A stretch of DNA of 32,600 nt from Ignavibacteriales bacterium. GTDB lineage: Bacteria; Bacteroidota; Ignavibacteria; Ignavibacteriales; Ignavibacteriaceae. The translations under genes and the position numbers were made by a program. The DNA lies in the NCBI GenBank assembly GCA_020061465.1, contig JAGUYG010000039.1, forward strand, positions 1-32,600, read 5' to 3'. Shown here in pieces: positions 16,282 to 26,388 of this stretch. Numbering within the stretch: the stretch's first letter is position 1; the number at the start of each line of letters is the position of its first letter. The notes under the pieces are model-generated. The model was not told the origin of the DNA and ran no database searches. It saw only the letters and a program-made list of their open reading frames with translations.

Positions 16282-18075
16282 TCAAACTGCTCGCGCGATC
16301 TCCTGATCTTTATATTGAAGCTGGTACAATTTATAATAAATTCCTCTTTTAGCAAGCAGTTCTTGATGATTTCCTATCTCTCTTATTTCTCCCTTATGAA
16401 GCACTATTATTTTACTTGCATTTTGAATTGTAGATAATCTATGCGCAATAACAATAGCAGTTCTGCCTACTAACAGTTTTTCTATAGCCTTTTGAATTAA
16501 AATTTCGGATTCCGTATCGATGCTTGATGTAGCCTCATCCAAAATTAAAATTTTTGGCTGGAAGGCTAATGCGCGTGCAAACGATATAAGCTGCTTTTGT
16601 CCTACGCTTAAAGTAGCTCCTCTTTCTTTAACCTCTTCGTAATATTTTTCGGGAAGATTGTCGATGAATTTATTTGCACCCACGTACTCTGCTGCTTTTA
16701 TAATTTCTTCATCGCTGATGCTTTCATCCTCCATGCCGATATTTGTCTTAATTGTACCCGAAAAAAGAAAAACATCCTGAAGAACTGTAGATATATGTTT
16801 CCGCAAATCTCGCTTATCCAATGTACGGATATCTTTACCATCAAGTAGTATTGCACCTTTTTGGATGTCATAAAATCTAGTGAGAATATTTATTATGCTT
16901 GACTTGCCCGCGCCCGTGTGTCCAACGATTGCAATAGTTTCGCCGGGATTAATTTTGAATGAAATATCTCTAAGTACAAATTCCCCGTCATTGTAAGCAA
17001 ACCATACGTTCTTAAATTCAATTTCTCCTTTTACATCTGAAAGACGAATCGGCAAATCTGGATTCCTGATGAAAGTTTTATCGTCCAAAAGTTTAAATAT
17101 TCTTTCGGACGATGCCATAGAGGTTTGCATAATGTTGTACTTTTCTGATAAATCGCGGATCGGTCTGAAAAACATTTCTATGTATTGAATGAATGCAAAA
17201 AGCACTCCTAACGTAACGGCATTTTGAATTACTTGTCCGCCTCCGTACCAAATTACTAAGCCGATAGCAATCGAGCTTAAAAATTCAACGGCGGGATAAA
17301 ATATTGCGTAATAAAAAATCGATTTGATATTTGCGGCTCTATAGTCGCTATTAATCGAAGCGAAACGTTTCAGCTCAACATCTTCTTTGCCGAAGGTTTG
17401 AACTACATTCATCCCGGTTACATGTTCCTGCATATAGGAATTTAATCTGGCAAGATGAAGACGTACATCGCGGTAAGATTCTCTTACCTTTCTTCTGAAT
17501 AAGAACGTTCCGTAAATTAAGATAGGAAGGACAGACAGCGTAACAAGCGAAAGCTGCCAATCCATAAGGAACATGAAAACAAGAATCCAAATAATTATGA
17601 ATATATCGCTGAACACCATCACGATTCCCGAAGAGAATAATTCGCCCAATGATTCGACGTCGTTTGTGGTTCGTGTTACTATTCTTCCGATTGGTGTGCG
17701 GTCAAAAAATCTTAAAGCCAATTTCTGAACGTGTTCGAAAATTTGAAGCCTTAAATCGTATAAGGTTTTTTGCCCGAGATATTGAGTGAAGTACGTTAAA
17801 AGATATTGGATGACAGCCTGTAAAAGCAATGAGCCGAAAAGCAAAACACTAATTATCAACAAGCCATTATAATTTGAGTTAACGATATAATCATCGATAG
17901 CAACTTTGGTGAGGTACGGTCGCACGGGACCTAATGCCGCTACAATAATATTTAAGAAAATTGCGAAGAAGACATATTTTTTATAGGGATTAACATACTT
18001 CAAAAGCCGCCGCATTAATTTTGCGTCGTATGCTTTTCCCAGCACTTCTTCTTCGCTTCTGTAATCGCTTGCCAT
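16282..18075 (-). CDS. ABC exporter half-transporter with catalytic Walker B (BmrD/YheH-like)
   Basis: 597-aa type IV ABC exporter: six-helix membrane domain (about 30-320) then nucleotide-binding domain. Walker A GHTGAGKSS (385-393), Q-loop near 433, signature LSVGQ (489-493) instead of LSGGQ, Walker B ILILDE with catalytic Glu514, and H545. The altered signature combined with an intact Glu is the pattern of the BmrD/YheH partner in heterodimeric exporters. The 19254-21002 gene shows the complementary defect. Expected substrates are lipids or drugs; unknown here. The start ATG follows MASDYRSEEEVLGKAYDAKL, a long charged N terminus usual for this branch. Confidence 0.9.
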   Translation of the reverse strand: MASDYRSEEEVLGKAYDAKLMRRLLKYVNPYKKYVFFAIFLNIIVAALGPVRPYLTKVAIDDYIVNSNYNGLLIISVLLFGSLLLQAVIQYLLTYFTQYLGQKTLYDLRLQIFEHVQKLALRFFDRTPIGRIVTRTTNDVESLGELFSSGIVMVFSDIFIIIWILVFMFLMDWQLSLVTLSVLPILIYGTFLFRRKVRESYRDVRLHLARLNSYMQEHVTGMNVVQTFGKEDVELKRFASINSDYRAANIKSIFYYAIFYPAVEFLSSIAIGLVIWYGGGQVIQNAVTLGVLFAFIQYIEMFFRPIRDLSEKYNIMQTSMASSERIFKLLDDKTFIRNPDLPIRLSDVKGEIEFKNVWFAYNDGEFVLRDISFKINPGETIAIVGHTGAGKSSIINILTRFYDIQKGAILLDGKDIRTLDKRDLRKHISTVLQDVFLFSGTIKTNIGMEDESISDEEIIKAAEYVGANKFIDNLPEKYYEEVKERGATLSVGQKQLISFARALAFQPKILILDEATSSIDTESEILIQKAIEKLLVGRTAIVIAHRLSTIQNASKIIVLHKGEIREIGNHQELLAKRGIYYKLYQLQYKDQEIARAV

Positions 18076-18185
18076 TTAATTTAATTTAATTGTTGAATTA
18101 TCAAGTTGTTAGATTGTTTGCTCTTCACTCTGATATCACTGTATTATAAATCGATCTTAAGATTTAATCAAATTGTGTCCCCAAC

Positions 18186-19199
18186 TCAAATAACTTTGTA
18201 ATAATCTTCATCGTTTAAAAATTTATTTATATTATCTACGGTAGTATCAAGAATTCTTTCGACTGCTTCTACCGAATCAAAAGCCATGTGAGGAGTGATT
18301 ATCACATTTTCCCGTCTTAGCAAAATATTTCTTTTAAGTATTGCTTCAAGGTGATCAACTGAAACATTTTTTGTAAGCATCTGATTTTCTTCTTCAACCA
18401 AATCTTCTCCTTCAAATACATCCAAACCAGCACCTCCGAAAATGTCCGAATCGATTGCATAGTATAATGCCTTTGGTTCTATAATACCGCTTCTTGCCGT
18501 ATTAATAAATAAAGCGCCTTTCTTAATTAAACTGACATTATCCATGTTGATTAGATGATGTGTAGCAGTATTATAGGGACAATGCAGCGTTATTATATCC
18601 GATGTTTTTAATAACTCATTAAGACTTACATATTTAAAATCGAGAAGCTCTTCAAGAATATGTTTAGGATTTGGATCCGAAGCAATTATCCGCATTCCGA
18701 AACCTTTAGCAATTTTTATTACATGAACGCCTATGTTTCCTGCGCCGATTACTCCTAATGTTTTTCCGCGCAGATCAAAGCCTTGCAAACCTTTTAGAGA
18801 AAAGTCGTTTCTGATTGTTCTTACATAAGCTTTGTGTAAGTTTCTCGACAGCGCTAAGATTAAAGCAAATGTATGTTCGGCAATGGTGTTTTCGCCGTAG
18901 TAAGGTACGTTGCTTACAGAAACTTTTCTCTTCTTCGCTTCTTTTATATCGATATGATTGTATCCTGTACTTCGGGTTGCAATAAGTTTTAGTTTCGTCG
19001 CTTTCTTGAGTACTGTGCTACTTAGCTTCGAATAAATAAATGGAGAAATAATAACCGCATCCGATATCAAAGCCGCATTACCTTCATTCAGTTTTTCTTT
19101 ATAAAAATGCAGTTCAAAATTCTTTCCCAATTTTTTCTTTAGATAATTTTTCTCTCTGAAAGTTATTTCAAAAAAAACGATGGTTATTTTTTTAGCCAT
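18186..19199 (-). CDS. D-isomer-specific 2-hydroxyacid dehydrogenase
   Basis: 337-aa NAD-dependent dehydrogenase, likely D-lactate dehydrogenase-like. Rossmann motif GVIGAGNIG (149-157) with Asp175 at the end of beta-2, favouring NAD over NADP. Catalytic Arg236 (NTARSG), Glu265 (DVFEGED) and His304 (ITPHMAFDS) are in place. STGYNHIDI and the long segment VFEGEDLVEEENQML recall the D-LDH subgroup. It lies between the two ABC genes, 54 bases downstream of one and 110 upstream of the other, all on the same strand. A link to transport is only positional. Confidence 0.88.
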   Translation of the reverse strand: MAKKITIVFFEITFREKNYLKKKLGKNFELHFYKEKLNEGNAALISDAVIISPFIYSKLSSTVLKKATKLKLIATRSTGYNHIDIKEAKKRKVSVSNVPYYGENTIAEHTFALILALSRNLHKAYVRTIRNDFSLKGLQGFDLRGKTLGVIGAGNIGVHVIKIAKGFGMRIIASDPNPKHILEELLDFKYVSLNELLKTSDIITLHCPYNTATHHLINMDNVSLIKKGALFINTARSGIIEPKALYYAIDSDIFGGAGLDVFEGEDLVEEENQMLTKNVSVDHLEAILKRNILLRRENVIITPHMAFDSVEAVERILDTTVDNINKFLNDEDYYKVI

Positions 19200-19253
19200 A
19201 ATTCATTATTCCTTTGGAAAAAAATGTCATCTCTTTATTTAATTCAAAGTAAA

Positions 19254-21002
19254 TTAATTTAGCTCTTCCAATTCTTTTTCAAGGAGCTGTTTGTAATGCA
19301 GATCTGCATATATTCCGCCTTTGGCAACAAGCTCCTCATGAGTTCCTTCTTCTGCAATCATTCCTTCCGAGATAACGATTATCTTGTCAGCATCTTTAAC
19401 TGTTGAAATTCTATGACTGATAATTATGCTTGTCCTATCTCTCATAAACTGCTTCAGGTTCATTAATATTTCCTCTTCGGTATGAGTATCAATTGCTGAG
19501 AAAGAATCATCCAATATCAGTATTTTCGGATCAATGGCTAATGCTCTTGCTAATGCAGCGCGCTGTTTTTGACCGCCGGAGAAAGTAATTCCGCGCTCTC
19601 CGACCATAGTTTCATAACCTTTCGGGAACGACTTAACATCCTCTTCGAATTGGGCAATCTTTACCGCTTCAAAAACTTTTTCTTTATTTCCATTCCTTAA
19701 ACCATAAGAAATATTATTAAGTACGGTATCAGAAAAAAGAAAAGCTTCCTGGTGAACCAAGCCGATATTTTTCCTGAGTATTTCTATTGGGATTTGTCGA
19801 ACATCTATTCCGTCAATTAATAACTCTCCGTCGGTTACATCATAGAATCTGGGAATCAGGTTAATAATAGTTGTTTTACCGTTGCCGGTATATCCCATAA
19901 TTGCAAGCGTAGTTCCTTCAGGAATATTTAAGTTAATGTTTTTAAGAACGTAAGGGAAAACCTCTCCGTAGCGAAAAGAAACATTTCTAAATTCGATTGA
20001 ACCCTTAATGTTCTTAATCGAATGATCAGTCAACTCTGAATCGTCAATCTCATAAGGCTCATGTAAAATTTTATTCAGTCTTTTCATGCTTGCTTCAGCC
20101 TGCTGCACGATATTTATTACCCATCCGAATGCGATCATGGGCCAAATTAAAATGCCGAGATAGATAATGAAGGAAGCAATATCGCCTAACATCAGTTCGC
20201 CGCCGATCACTTTAGAACCGCCTAACCATATTACTATGATTACCGAAAGCCCTGTTATCATAAACAAAACCGGGTGAATGAATGCCTGAATCTTCACCAT
20301 GTTCATATTACGCTTTAAGTACTCGCGGCTCAGCAGCATCCAATTTTGTTTTTCTTTTTCTTCACGCACATAAGATTTAATAACGCGTATGCCCGAAAAA
20401 GTTTCCTGTGCTTTGGTTGTTAAATCGGCAAATTTTTCCTGAATCAAAGTATACTTTTCATGTATCATCTTACCGATCTTGTAAACTACAATCGATAAAA
20501 GCGGAAGAGGAAGCAGCGAATAAAACGTTAAGCTTAAGTTGATAGAAATCATTATCGCTACAACAATTATTAATCTAATTCCGGTATCCATAGAGTACAT
20601 AACAGCCGGACCAAGAAACGACCGAACTGCATTTATATCATTGGTAGCGTGTGCCATAATGCTTCCGGTAGAATTATTTTGAAAGAACCTTAAAGGAAGC
20701 TTTTGAATGTGTCCCCAGAAATCATAACGAAGATCGTATTCAATCTCACGGGATACTACTATTATCGTTTGCCGGATCAAAAATCTGAATACGCCGGATA
20801 TAAGCGAAATAACTATAATTAGTGCGGCGTATTGAAGAAGCCTTTCGCTTGATATCTCAATTAGAAGTTCGTTTATCGCTTGACCCATGAGCAAAGGAAT
20901 GTAGACCGTTCCGGCATTCGACAGCAGAATAAAAACAATGCCCCACAACAGTTTTGTTTTATATCTTACAAAATATTTTTTTAATGAAAGGAGATTTCTC
21001 AT
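19254..21002 (-). CDS. ABC exporter half-transporter with degenerate Walker B (BmrC/YheI-like)
   Basis: About 582 aa, membrane domain then NBD. Walker A GYTGNGKTT (about 370), canonical signature FSGGQKQR (about 474), Walker B ILILDDSFSAID with Asp (about 499) in place of the catalytic Glu, H-loop ISHR. Degenerate Walker B with good signature is the BmrC/YheI/LmrC half of an asymmetric heterodimer. The 597-aa gene supplies the catalytic Glu and the atypical LSVGQ. The start is chosen at ATG 21002 (MRNLLSLKKYFVRYK), which fits family N termini; an in-frame TTG at 21026 would add eight residues. No strong Shine-Dalgarno at either. Confidence 0.9.
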   Translation of the reverse strand: MRNLLSLKKYFVRYKTKLLWGIVFILLSNAGTVYIPLLMGQAINELLIEISSERLLQYAALIIVISLISGVFRFLIRQTIIVVSREIEYDLRYDFWGHIQKLPLRFFQNNSTGSIMAHATNDINAVRSFLGPAVMYSMDTGIRLIIVVAIMISINLSLTFYSLLPLPLLSIVVYKIGKMIHEKYTLIQEKFADLTTKAQETFSGIRVIKSYVREEKEKQNWMLLSREYLKRNMNMVKIQAFIHPVLFMITGLSVIIVIWLGGSKVIGGELMLGDIASFIIYLGILIWPMIAFGWVINIVQQAEASMKRLNKILHEPYEIDDSELTDHSIKNIKGSIEFRNVSFRYGEVFPYVLKNINLNIPEGTTLAIMGYTGNGKTTIINLIPRFYDVTDGELLIDGIDVRQIPIEILRKNIGLVHQEAFLFSDTVLNNISYGLRNGNKEKVFEAVKIAQFEEDVKSFPKGYETMVGERGITFSGGQKQRAALARALAIDPKILILDDSFSAIDTHTEEEILMNLKQFMRDRTSIIISHRISTVKDADKIIVISEGMIAEEGTHEELVAKGGIYADLHYKQLLEKELEELN

Positions 21003-21026
21003 ATACTTGCGCCCAAATTCTGCCAA

Positions 21027-21485
21027 AGGATTAAAATGAATTAGCCTGGATGTTATTAATCTTCTAGCGGAGTTTATAATTAAAAATTCTTAATCATAAC
21101 CTGGTATAACCAAAACCAAAAAGGTTAAATAGGTTTTGATTTTTTTATGATTACAAATAAGCAATGTGGCTAAAGCCATTTACAGTTGGTATTGATTGAT
21201 CCGTTCACTAAAGTGAACGGAAAATGATTTCAACAAATAAAATTCTCATAATAATAAGTTTTCAATTACCGTCAGATTTATCTGACGGAAAACGGAAATA
21301 TTAAAATCATCTGGCTTTATCCATTTTCGCTCGATCAATATATAACTAATTTTATACTTAAAATTAAATTATAAGAATTACAGAAATTTTTCTTGCCATT
21401 TTGCATAGAATTTTCAGAACGATCCATTTGATATTAGTAAGAAATTATTTTTAATCTTATTCTCAACATTAATTGTAATTTACCG
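21027..21485. repeat. Gene-free region with three tight hairpins
   Basis: Three near-perfect palindromes with 2-base centres: TGGCT-AA-AGCCA (21167-21178), CCGTTCACT-AA-AGTGAACGG (21201-21220), CCGTCAGAT-TT-ATCTGACGG (21269-21288). The latter two share CCGT/ACGG ends and a 9-bp stem but differ inside. A weaker CAAAACC/GGTTTTG pair lies near 21110-21138. They sit after the serS stop on the minus strand, but no T-run follows, so simple terminators are unlikely. Confidence 0.8.
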
Positions 21486-22763
21486 TTACCCTATTACCTC
21501 AAAGCCCGTATACTTTTGAAGAACTTTCGGAACAATCACTTTACCTTCGGGAGTTTGATAGTTTTCTAGCAGTGAAACCATTAATCTGCTTGTAGCTAAA
21601 CCGGAACCGTTAAGAGTGTGAACAAACTCCGGTTTCTTAGTTGTTTCATTTCTATAACGAATGTTTGCACGCCGCGCCTGAAAATTTTCGAAGTTGCTGC
21701 ACGAAGATGCTTCAAGCCATTTATTTTCTGCCGGCGACCATGTTTCAATATCGTAACACTTTGATGCGGCAAAGCTTAAATCGCCGGTGCATAACATCAG
21801 TATGCGGTAAGGAATTTTTAATTCCTTGAGAATGTCTTCGGCATCCGAAACTAATAATTCTAATTCCTCATAAGAGCTTTCTGGTTTAACAAATTTAACC
21901 ATCTCAACTTTGTTGAATTGGTGCACCCGTAAAAATCCTTTCGATTCCTTTCCGTAAGAGCCTGCTTCTCTTCTGAAACAGGCTGAGTAACCGACGTAGT
22001 TAATAGGTAAATCGCTTTCAGCAAGGATTTCATCCCGGTAAATATTAGTTATTGGCACCTCTGCAGTTGGAATAGGGAAGAGATTATCCTTCTCTATTAA
22101 GTACATATCATCTTCCATTTTGGGAAGCTGTCCGGTCCCCTTCATCGATTCGCGGTTTACAAGGAACGGCGGAAAAATTTCTTTATAGTTATGATTACGT
22201 AAGTGATAATCTAACATGAAATTAACCAACGCTCGTTCAAGCGTAGCGCCTTTACCGATATATAATGGAAACCCTGAGCCTGAGACTTTTGCACCTCTTT
22301 CGAAATCCAATATCTTTAACTTTTTTCCAAGCTCAATGTGATCTAATACTTTTTCATTCTGTTCGAATGAAAATCCTTCAGGCAGCCATCTTCTTACTTC
22401 AACATTATCCTCAGCGCTTTTTCCAACCGGTACAGATGGATGAGGTATATTCGGAACATACATTAAAATTTCTTTTATCTCATCTTCTATCTTCCGAAGC
22501 TGCGTATCTATTTCAGTTATTTGGTCAGATACACGTTTCATTTCGGTGAAGACAGCGGTAACATCCTGTCCAGCTTTTTTCATTGCCGGTACTTGAGAGG
22601 AAACTTGATTTCGTTTAGCCTTTAATTCATCGCCTTCTATGATTAATTCTCTTCTCTTCCTGTCAAGCTCAAGAATTTCATCAACTCTGTTTATTTCATT
22701 CTTATTTTCGATACCCTGTTTAACAAATTCAGGATTTTCGCGTATTAATTTTATATCTAACAT
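21486..22763 (-). CDS. serS: Seryl-tRNA synthetase
   Basis: Class II aminoacyl-tRNA synthetase charging tRNA-Ser (and tRNA-Sec). 425 aa, full length. An N-terminal coiled-coil tRNA-binding arm (about 30-100, charged heptads), [14 protein letters not shown], motif 2 [17 protein letters not shown] with the class II Arg, and motif 3 [20 protein letters not shown] are all present. GGAG lies 6 bases before ATG 22763. It is the only gene on its transcript as far as can be seen. Confidence 0.97.
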   Translation of the reverse strand: MLDIKLIRENPEFVKQGIENKNEINRVDEILELDRKRRELIIEGDELKAKRNQVSSQVPAMKKAGQDVTAVFTEMKRVSDQITEIDTQLRKIEDEIKEILMYVPNIPHPSVPVGKSAEDNVEVRRWLPEGFSFEQNEKVLDHIELGKKLKILDFERGAKVSGSGFPLYIGKGATLERALVNFMLDYHLRNHNYKEIFPPFLVNRESMKGTGQLPKMEDDMYLIEKDNLFPIPTAEVPITNIYRDEILAESDLPINYVGYSACFRREAGSYGKESKGFLRVHQFNKVEMVKFVKPESSYEELELLVSDAEDILKELKIPYRILMLCTGDLSFAASKCYDIETWSPAENKWLEASSCSNFENFQARRANIRYRNETTKKPEFVHTLNGSGLATSRLMVSLLENYQTPEGKVIVPKVLQKYTGFEVIG

Positions 22764-23394
22764 TATTTCTCCAAAATTTTAAACCGGTCAGTTGACTGGA
22801 TAGACTTATGATTTACAAAAATTTTTCTTTCAATATTTTTGGTTCTAACACTCTTTCCCAATGGACTTCCATGTCATTATGAGGATTTCTAAAAAGTCCT
22901 TAGTGGAATTTTGTGTCCTCGTGCCTTTGTGGTTTATGATATTATTTTAGGCGATTACGAGACTGCTTTTTGCCACTAAAACACTAAGACGCTAAGTAGC
23001 ACAGAGTGCCACAGCGTAACAGTCAGACTGATCCTTCGGAAAAGCTGCAAACAAACAGTAGAACTCATCCCTCAAATGAGTCCTTTGGACAACCCTTCTC
23101 TTAAGAAGAGAAGGGCTTATTAATAGTGATGTCTTCTTATTCGCAGTTCTGACAGAAATACAAATACAAAGTTAGCACTGATAATCTGAAGATCCTTTGG
23201 ATAAGTCTCTCTCTTTGCCTGTCTAAAGCCAGGTAAATAAGAGAGAGATTATCCCGAAGGGATGCCTTCGGCAGAGAGAGTTCAAGTACAGCGAAAATTA
23301 TCAGATTGATCCTTAGGAAAAGTAACAAATCAGACTGATCCTTCGGAAAAGTTACCTAAAAAAACAAACTTTTTATATGTAGTATCACAAAAAA
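22764..23394. repeat. Mosaic of dispersed short repeats and hairpins
   Basis: Gene-free, about 630 bases. It contains: TAGTGGAATTTTGTGTCCTCGTGCCTTTGTGG-type sequence (22900-22933) facing CCACTAAAACACTAAGACGCTAAG (22973-22996); a unit CAGACTGATCCTTCGGAAAAG near 23023, 23308 and 23332; GTCCTTTGGAC at 23080; a 10-bp stem CCCTTCTCTT/AAGAAGGG-type hairpin (23093-23115); a 41-base hairpin with arms CTCTCTCTT/AAGAGAGAG (23207-23247); and a copy of the window-start hairpin repeat (23248-23285). A 63-aa open frame inside is not credible as a gene. Confidence 0.75.
23254..23271. repeat. Hairpin repeat copy 2 (CCGAAGG GATG CCTTCGG)
   Basis: A 7-bp stem with GATG loop; it matches the hairpin at 7-24 except for one base in each arm, and the two changes preserve pairing (A-T replaced by G-C). 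Confidence 0.85.
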
Positions 23395-23733
23395 TCACAT
23401 TTTAATCTCCTTTCCTTCTTTCAAAAGGTTTGAATAGAATGGAATAACATCACGGTATATGTTAAAGTTTACTTCGCTGATGATGATTATTGAAACAACG
23501 ACATCATATTTCATAGAGAGTTCAAATGTAATCGTTCCCAGTGCATTATCATACTTGCCAAATTCTGCTAACGAAGCATCGGCTATAGAGGCAAAATCAA
23601 CATCCGAGTCTTTTTCATAATTGCCTCTTGCATACGAGCCGTACAAAATAACTTTCTTTAGCTTATCGCCAAGCAGAATTTTTACGGCAGTTTCAAAGTC
23701 CTTTTTAAGGTCTTCTATTTGTTCGATTTTCAT
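23395..23733 (-). CDS. MNT-domain nucleotidyltransferase (antitoxin-like, orphan)
   Basis: 112-aa minimal nucleotidyltransferase of the MNT family. The active-site signature is GSYARGNYEKDSDVDF, with Gly32-Ser33 and the metal pair Asp44/Asp46; a third acid is likely in KYDVVVS (about 79). Such proteins usually pair with a HEPN toxin, which they AMPylate. No HEPN gene adjoins it: leuS is upstream and repeat DNA downstream. It may be an orphan after loss of its partner or act with a distant one. It starts 54 bases after the leuS stop. Confidence 0.8.
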   Translation of the reverse strand: MKIEQIEDLKKDFETAVKILLGDKLKKVILYGSYARGNYEKDSDVDFASIADASLAEFGKYDNALGTITFELSMKYDVVVSIIIISEVNFNIYRDVIPFYSNLLKEGKEIKM

Positions 23734-23787
23734 GATGCTCTTCCTGACTCAATTAGATCACAATGTAAATTCACGATAAGCACAGGA

Positions 23788-26244
23788 TTACTTGACTACA
23801 ATATTGTAAATCTTATTCGGAACATAAATCTCTTTCACAATCCGCTTGCCGTCAATGTGAACTTTAACTTTTCTATCTTCATATACGGTTTTCTTCACAT
23901 CCGCTTCGGGTGTATCAACCGGCAATTCAATTTTTGCACGAACCTTACCGTTTATTTGAACAACTACTAATGTATTATCTTTAACTAATGCTGCCGGATC
24001 GACTTCAAACCAAACCGGCTCTTCAAATATTGATTTCTCTTTACCAATCAGTGCCCAGCACTCTTCACCCAAATGCGGTGCTATTGGAGACAACAGAACG
24101 GCATATCTTTCAAGTGAATATGATTGAATTTCTTTAGAGCAAGAATCAAGATTTTTCGATAATTCATTCAACAGCTCCATCAGCGAAGCAATTGCCGTAT
24201 TAAACCGGAAATGATTTAACTCCTCATCAAACTTTTTTATCGTCTGATTTACTTTTCTGTAAATTATCTTTTCGCTTTCATTAAGCTCGTTCAACTCATA
24301 AATTTTTTTAGAAACGGATTTCTTAATCGCATCCTTATGTTTATTAAATAGCTCGTAAGAACGCTGCACAAATCTATCGGTACCGGCAATTCCTTTATCG
24401 CTCCAATCTCCGCCAAGCTCATAAGGTCCCATGAACATAAGATAAAGCCGAAACACATCGGAGCCATACTGCGAAGTGAAAGTATCGGGATTAACAACGT
24501 TTTCTTTTGATTTGGACATCTTAGCACCGAGGTTTGTTATAGTTCCTTGATGAACAAGATTTATAAAAGGCTCATCTGATTTTGTCAGTCCGATATCGCG
24601 TAAAAATTTATGAATGAATCTTGCATACAACAGATGCATGGTAGCATGCTCGGCACCGCCCACGTACATATCTACCGGCACCCAATTATCTGCACGCTCT
24701 TTATCATAAATTTTGTCTTCAATCTTTGGGTTCAGAAATCTAAAGTAGTACCATGAAGAGTCAACAAAAGTATCCATTGTATCTGGATCTCTTTTAGCAT
24801 CATGCCCGCATTTAGGACACATCGTATTCATGAAATCCGGATTTGTAACGAGCGGTGATTGTCCGGTTGTTTTAAATTCAACATCGTAAGGAAGTTCAAC
24901 AGGCAGATTTTTTTCTTCAACAGGTACTTCACCGCAGTTAGAGCAATGAATAATCGGAATAGGTGTACCCCAAAAACGCTGACGGGATATCAGCCAATCT
25001 CGCAGCTTATAATTAATTGTACTTTTACCTATGCCTTTCTCTTCAAGCCACTCTGTAATTTTTTTCTTTGCATCGTCAACAAATAAACCGTTAAGAAAAT
25101 CGCTGTTGATTGCGGGACCATCTCCCAAATAAGCTTTTCCGCTAAAATCTTCCGGCGGGTTAACGGTTCTGATGATTGGTAAATTAAATTTTTCCGCAAA
25201 TTCCCAATCTCTCTCATCTTGTCCTGGCACAGCCATGATTGCGCCGGTTCCGTAAGTCATCAAAACATAATCCGCAATCCAAATAGGAATTTCTTTCCCT
25301 GTTACAGGATTTATTGCAAAAGCTCCTGTCGATACTCCGGTTTTTTCTTTTACCGTAGAAGTGCGGTCGATTTCGGACAAAGATTGAATCGATTCTTTAT
25401 ATTGTTGAACAGCGGGTTTAAATTCATCTGTAACAATTTTTTCAACCAGCGGATGCTCGGGTGAAAGCACCATATAAGTTGCCCCAAACAACGTATCAGG
25501 TCTGGTAGTGAATATTTTAATTTTTTCTTCTCTTCCGGCAATTTGAAAATCTACTTCTGCTCCGATGCTCTTGCCGATCCAGTTTCGCTGCATAAGTTTA
25601 GTTTTTTCGGGCCAGTTTATTTCTTCAAGTCCGGCTAAAAGTTCTTCGGCATAATCGGTTATTTTAAAGAACCATTGAGTTAATTGTTTTTGAATTACTA
25701 TAGTTCCGCATCTTTCGCATGTCCCGTCGGATTTAACCTGTTCATTTGCCAGCACTGTTTGACATGACGGACACCAATTAACCGGCGCATTCTTTCTATA
25801 TGCTAATCCTTTTTTATACAACTGAAGAAAAAGCCATTGATTCCATTTATAATACTCAGGCTCACATGTAAGCAGTTCGGCATTCCAATCGTACATGCAG
25901 CCGATGTGCTTAAGCTGTTCGCGAATATCTTCAATGTTCTGCATTGTACTATCATAGGGATGAACGCCTGTCTTGATTGCATAATTTTCTGCAGGCAAGC
26001 CGAAAGCGTCGTAACCCATCGGTTCAAAGACATTGAACCCTTTCAATCTTTTATATCTTGCCCAGGAATCAGTTGGACCGTAATTATACCAATGACCGAT
26101 ATGCAGCTTAGCACCGGAGGGATAGATGAACATTACCAAACAATAAAGCTTTTTATTTAGGTTGGAAAAATCTGTTTTATAGATTTGATTTTCTTCCCAA
26201 TATTTCTGCCATTTACGTTCAATATCTGAATGAGGATAACGCAT
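23788..26244 (-). CDS. leuS: Leucyl-tRNA synthetase
   Basis: Class I synthetase charging tRNA-Leu, 818 aa, bacterial type. HIGH motif in GAKLHIGHWYNYGP (residues 48-51), zinc-binding-like CPSCQTVL...CERCG, CP1 editing domain with TTRPDTLFG and TYGTGAIMAVPGQDERD, and the KMSKS loop GAKMSKSKENVVNPD. The editing motif reads GQDERD where many enzymes have GHDxRD; the key Asp is kept. The C-terminal tail VVQINGKVRAKIELP...IYVPNKIYNIVV is complete. It is divergent from lysA. Confidence 0.97.
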   Translation of the reverse strand: MRYPHSDIERKWQKYWEENQIYKTDFSNLNKKLYCLVMFIYPSGAKLHIGHWYNYGPTDSWARYKRLKGFNVFEPMGYDAFGLPAENYAIKTGVHPYDSTMQNIEDIREQLKHIGCMYDWNAELLTCEPEYYKWNQWLFLQLYKKGLAYRKNAPVNWCPSCQTVLANEQVKSDGTCERCGTIVIQKQLTQWFFKITDYAEELLAGLEEINWPEKTKLMQRNWIGKSIGAEVDFQIAGREEKIKIFTTRPDTLFGATYMVLSPEHPLVEKIVTDEFKPAVQQYKESIQSLSEIDRTSTVKEKTGVSTGAFAINPVTGKEIPIWIADYVLMTYGTGAIMAVPGQDERDWEFAEKFNLPIIRTVNPPEDFSGKAYLGDGPAINSDFLNGLFVDDAKKKITEWLEEKGIGKSTINYKLRDWLISRQRFWGTPIPIIHCSNCGEVPVEEKNLPVELPYDVEFKTTGQSPLVTNPDFMNTMCPKCGHDAKRDPDTMDTFVDSSWYYFRFLNPKIEDKIYDKERADNWVPVDMYVGGAEHATMHLLYARFIHKFLRDIGLTKSDEPFINLVHQGTITNLGAKMSKSKENVVNPDTFTSQYGSDVFRLYLMFMGPYELGGDWSDKGIAGTDRFVQRSYELFNKHKDAIKKSVSKKIYELNELNESEKIIYRKVNQTIKKFDEELNHFRFNTAIASLMELLNELSKNLDSCSKEIQSYSLERYAVLLSPIAPHLGEECWALIGKEKSIFEEPVWFEVDPAALVKDNTLVVVQINGKVRAKIELPVDTPEADVKKTVYEDRKVKVHIDGKRIVKEIYVPNKIYNIVVK

Positions 26245-26388
26245 ATTTATTCACACTGTTTGAAAAATTGAAACCAAATTTATTTAAAATCGAAGCGAAT
26301 TCAAATTTGAATTGCGCTCCAATTTCATCTGCGAAGCTAATGATATATATTTGAATCCATCTTTAATCATTTCATAGAGGAATTATTA
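26245..26388. promoter_or_regulatory. Divergent leuS/lysA promoter region with palindrome
   Basis: Holds a 16-base perfect palindrome AATTCAAATTTGAATT (26298-26313) extended by AGCG/CGCT arms with one bulged G (26294-26318). Position between divergent genes suggests an operator or a structured leader; no known box recognised. AGAGGAAT before lysA is its Shine-Dalgarno. Confidence 0.45.

Noticed and set aside
23137-23328. 63-aa minus-strand open frame
   Set aside because: It lies entirely in hairpin repeats and has no Shine-Dalgarno or protein-like domain.
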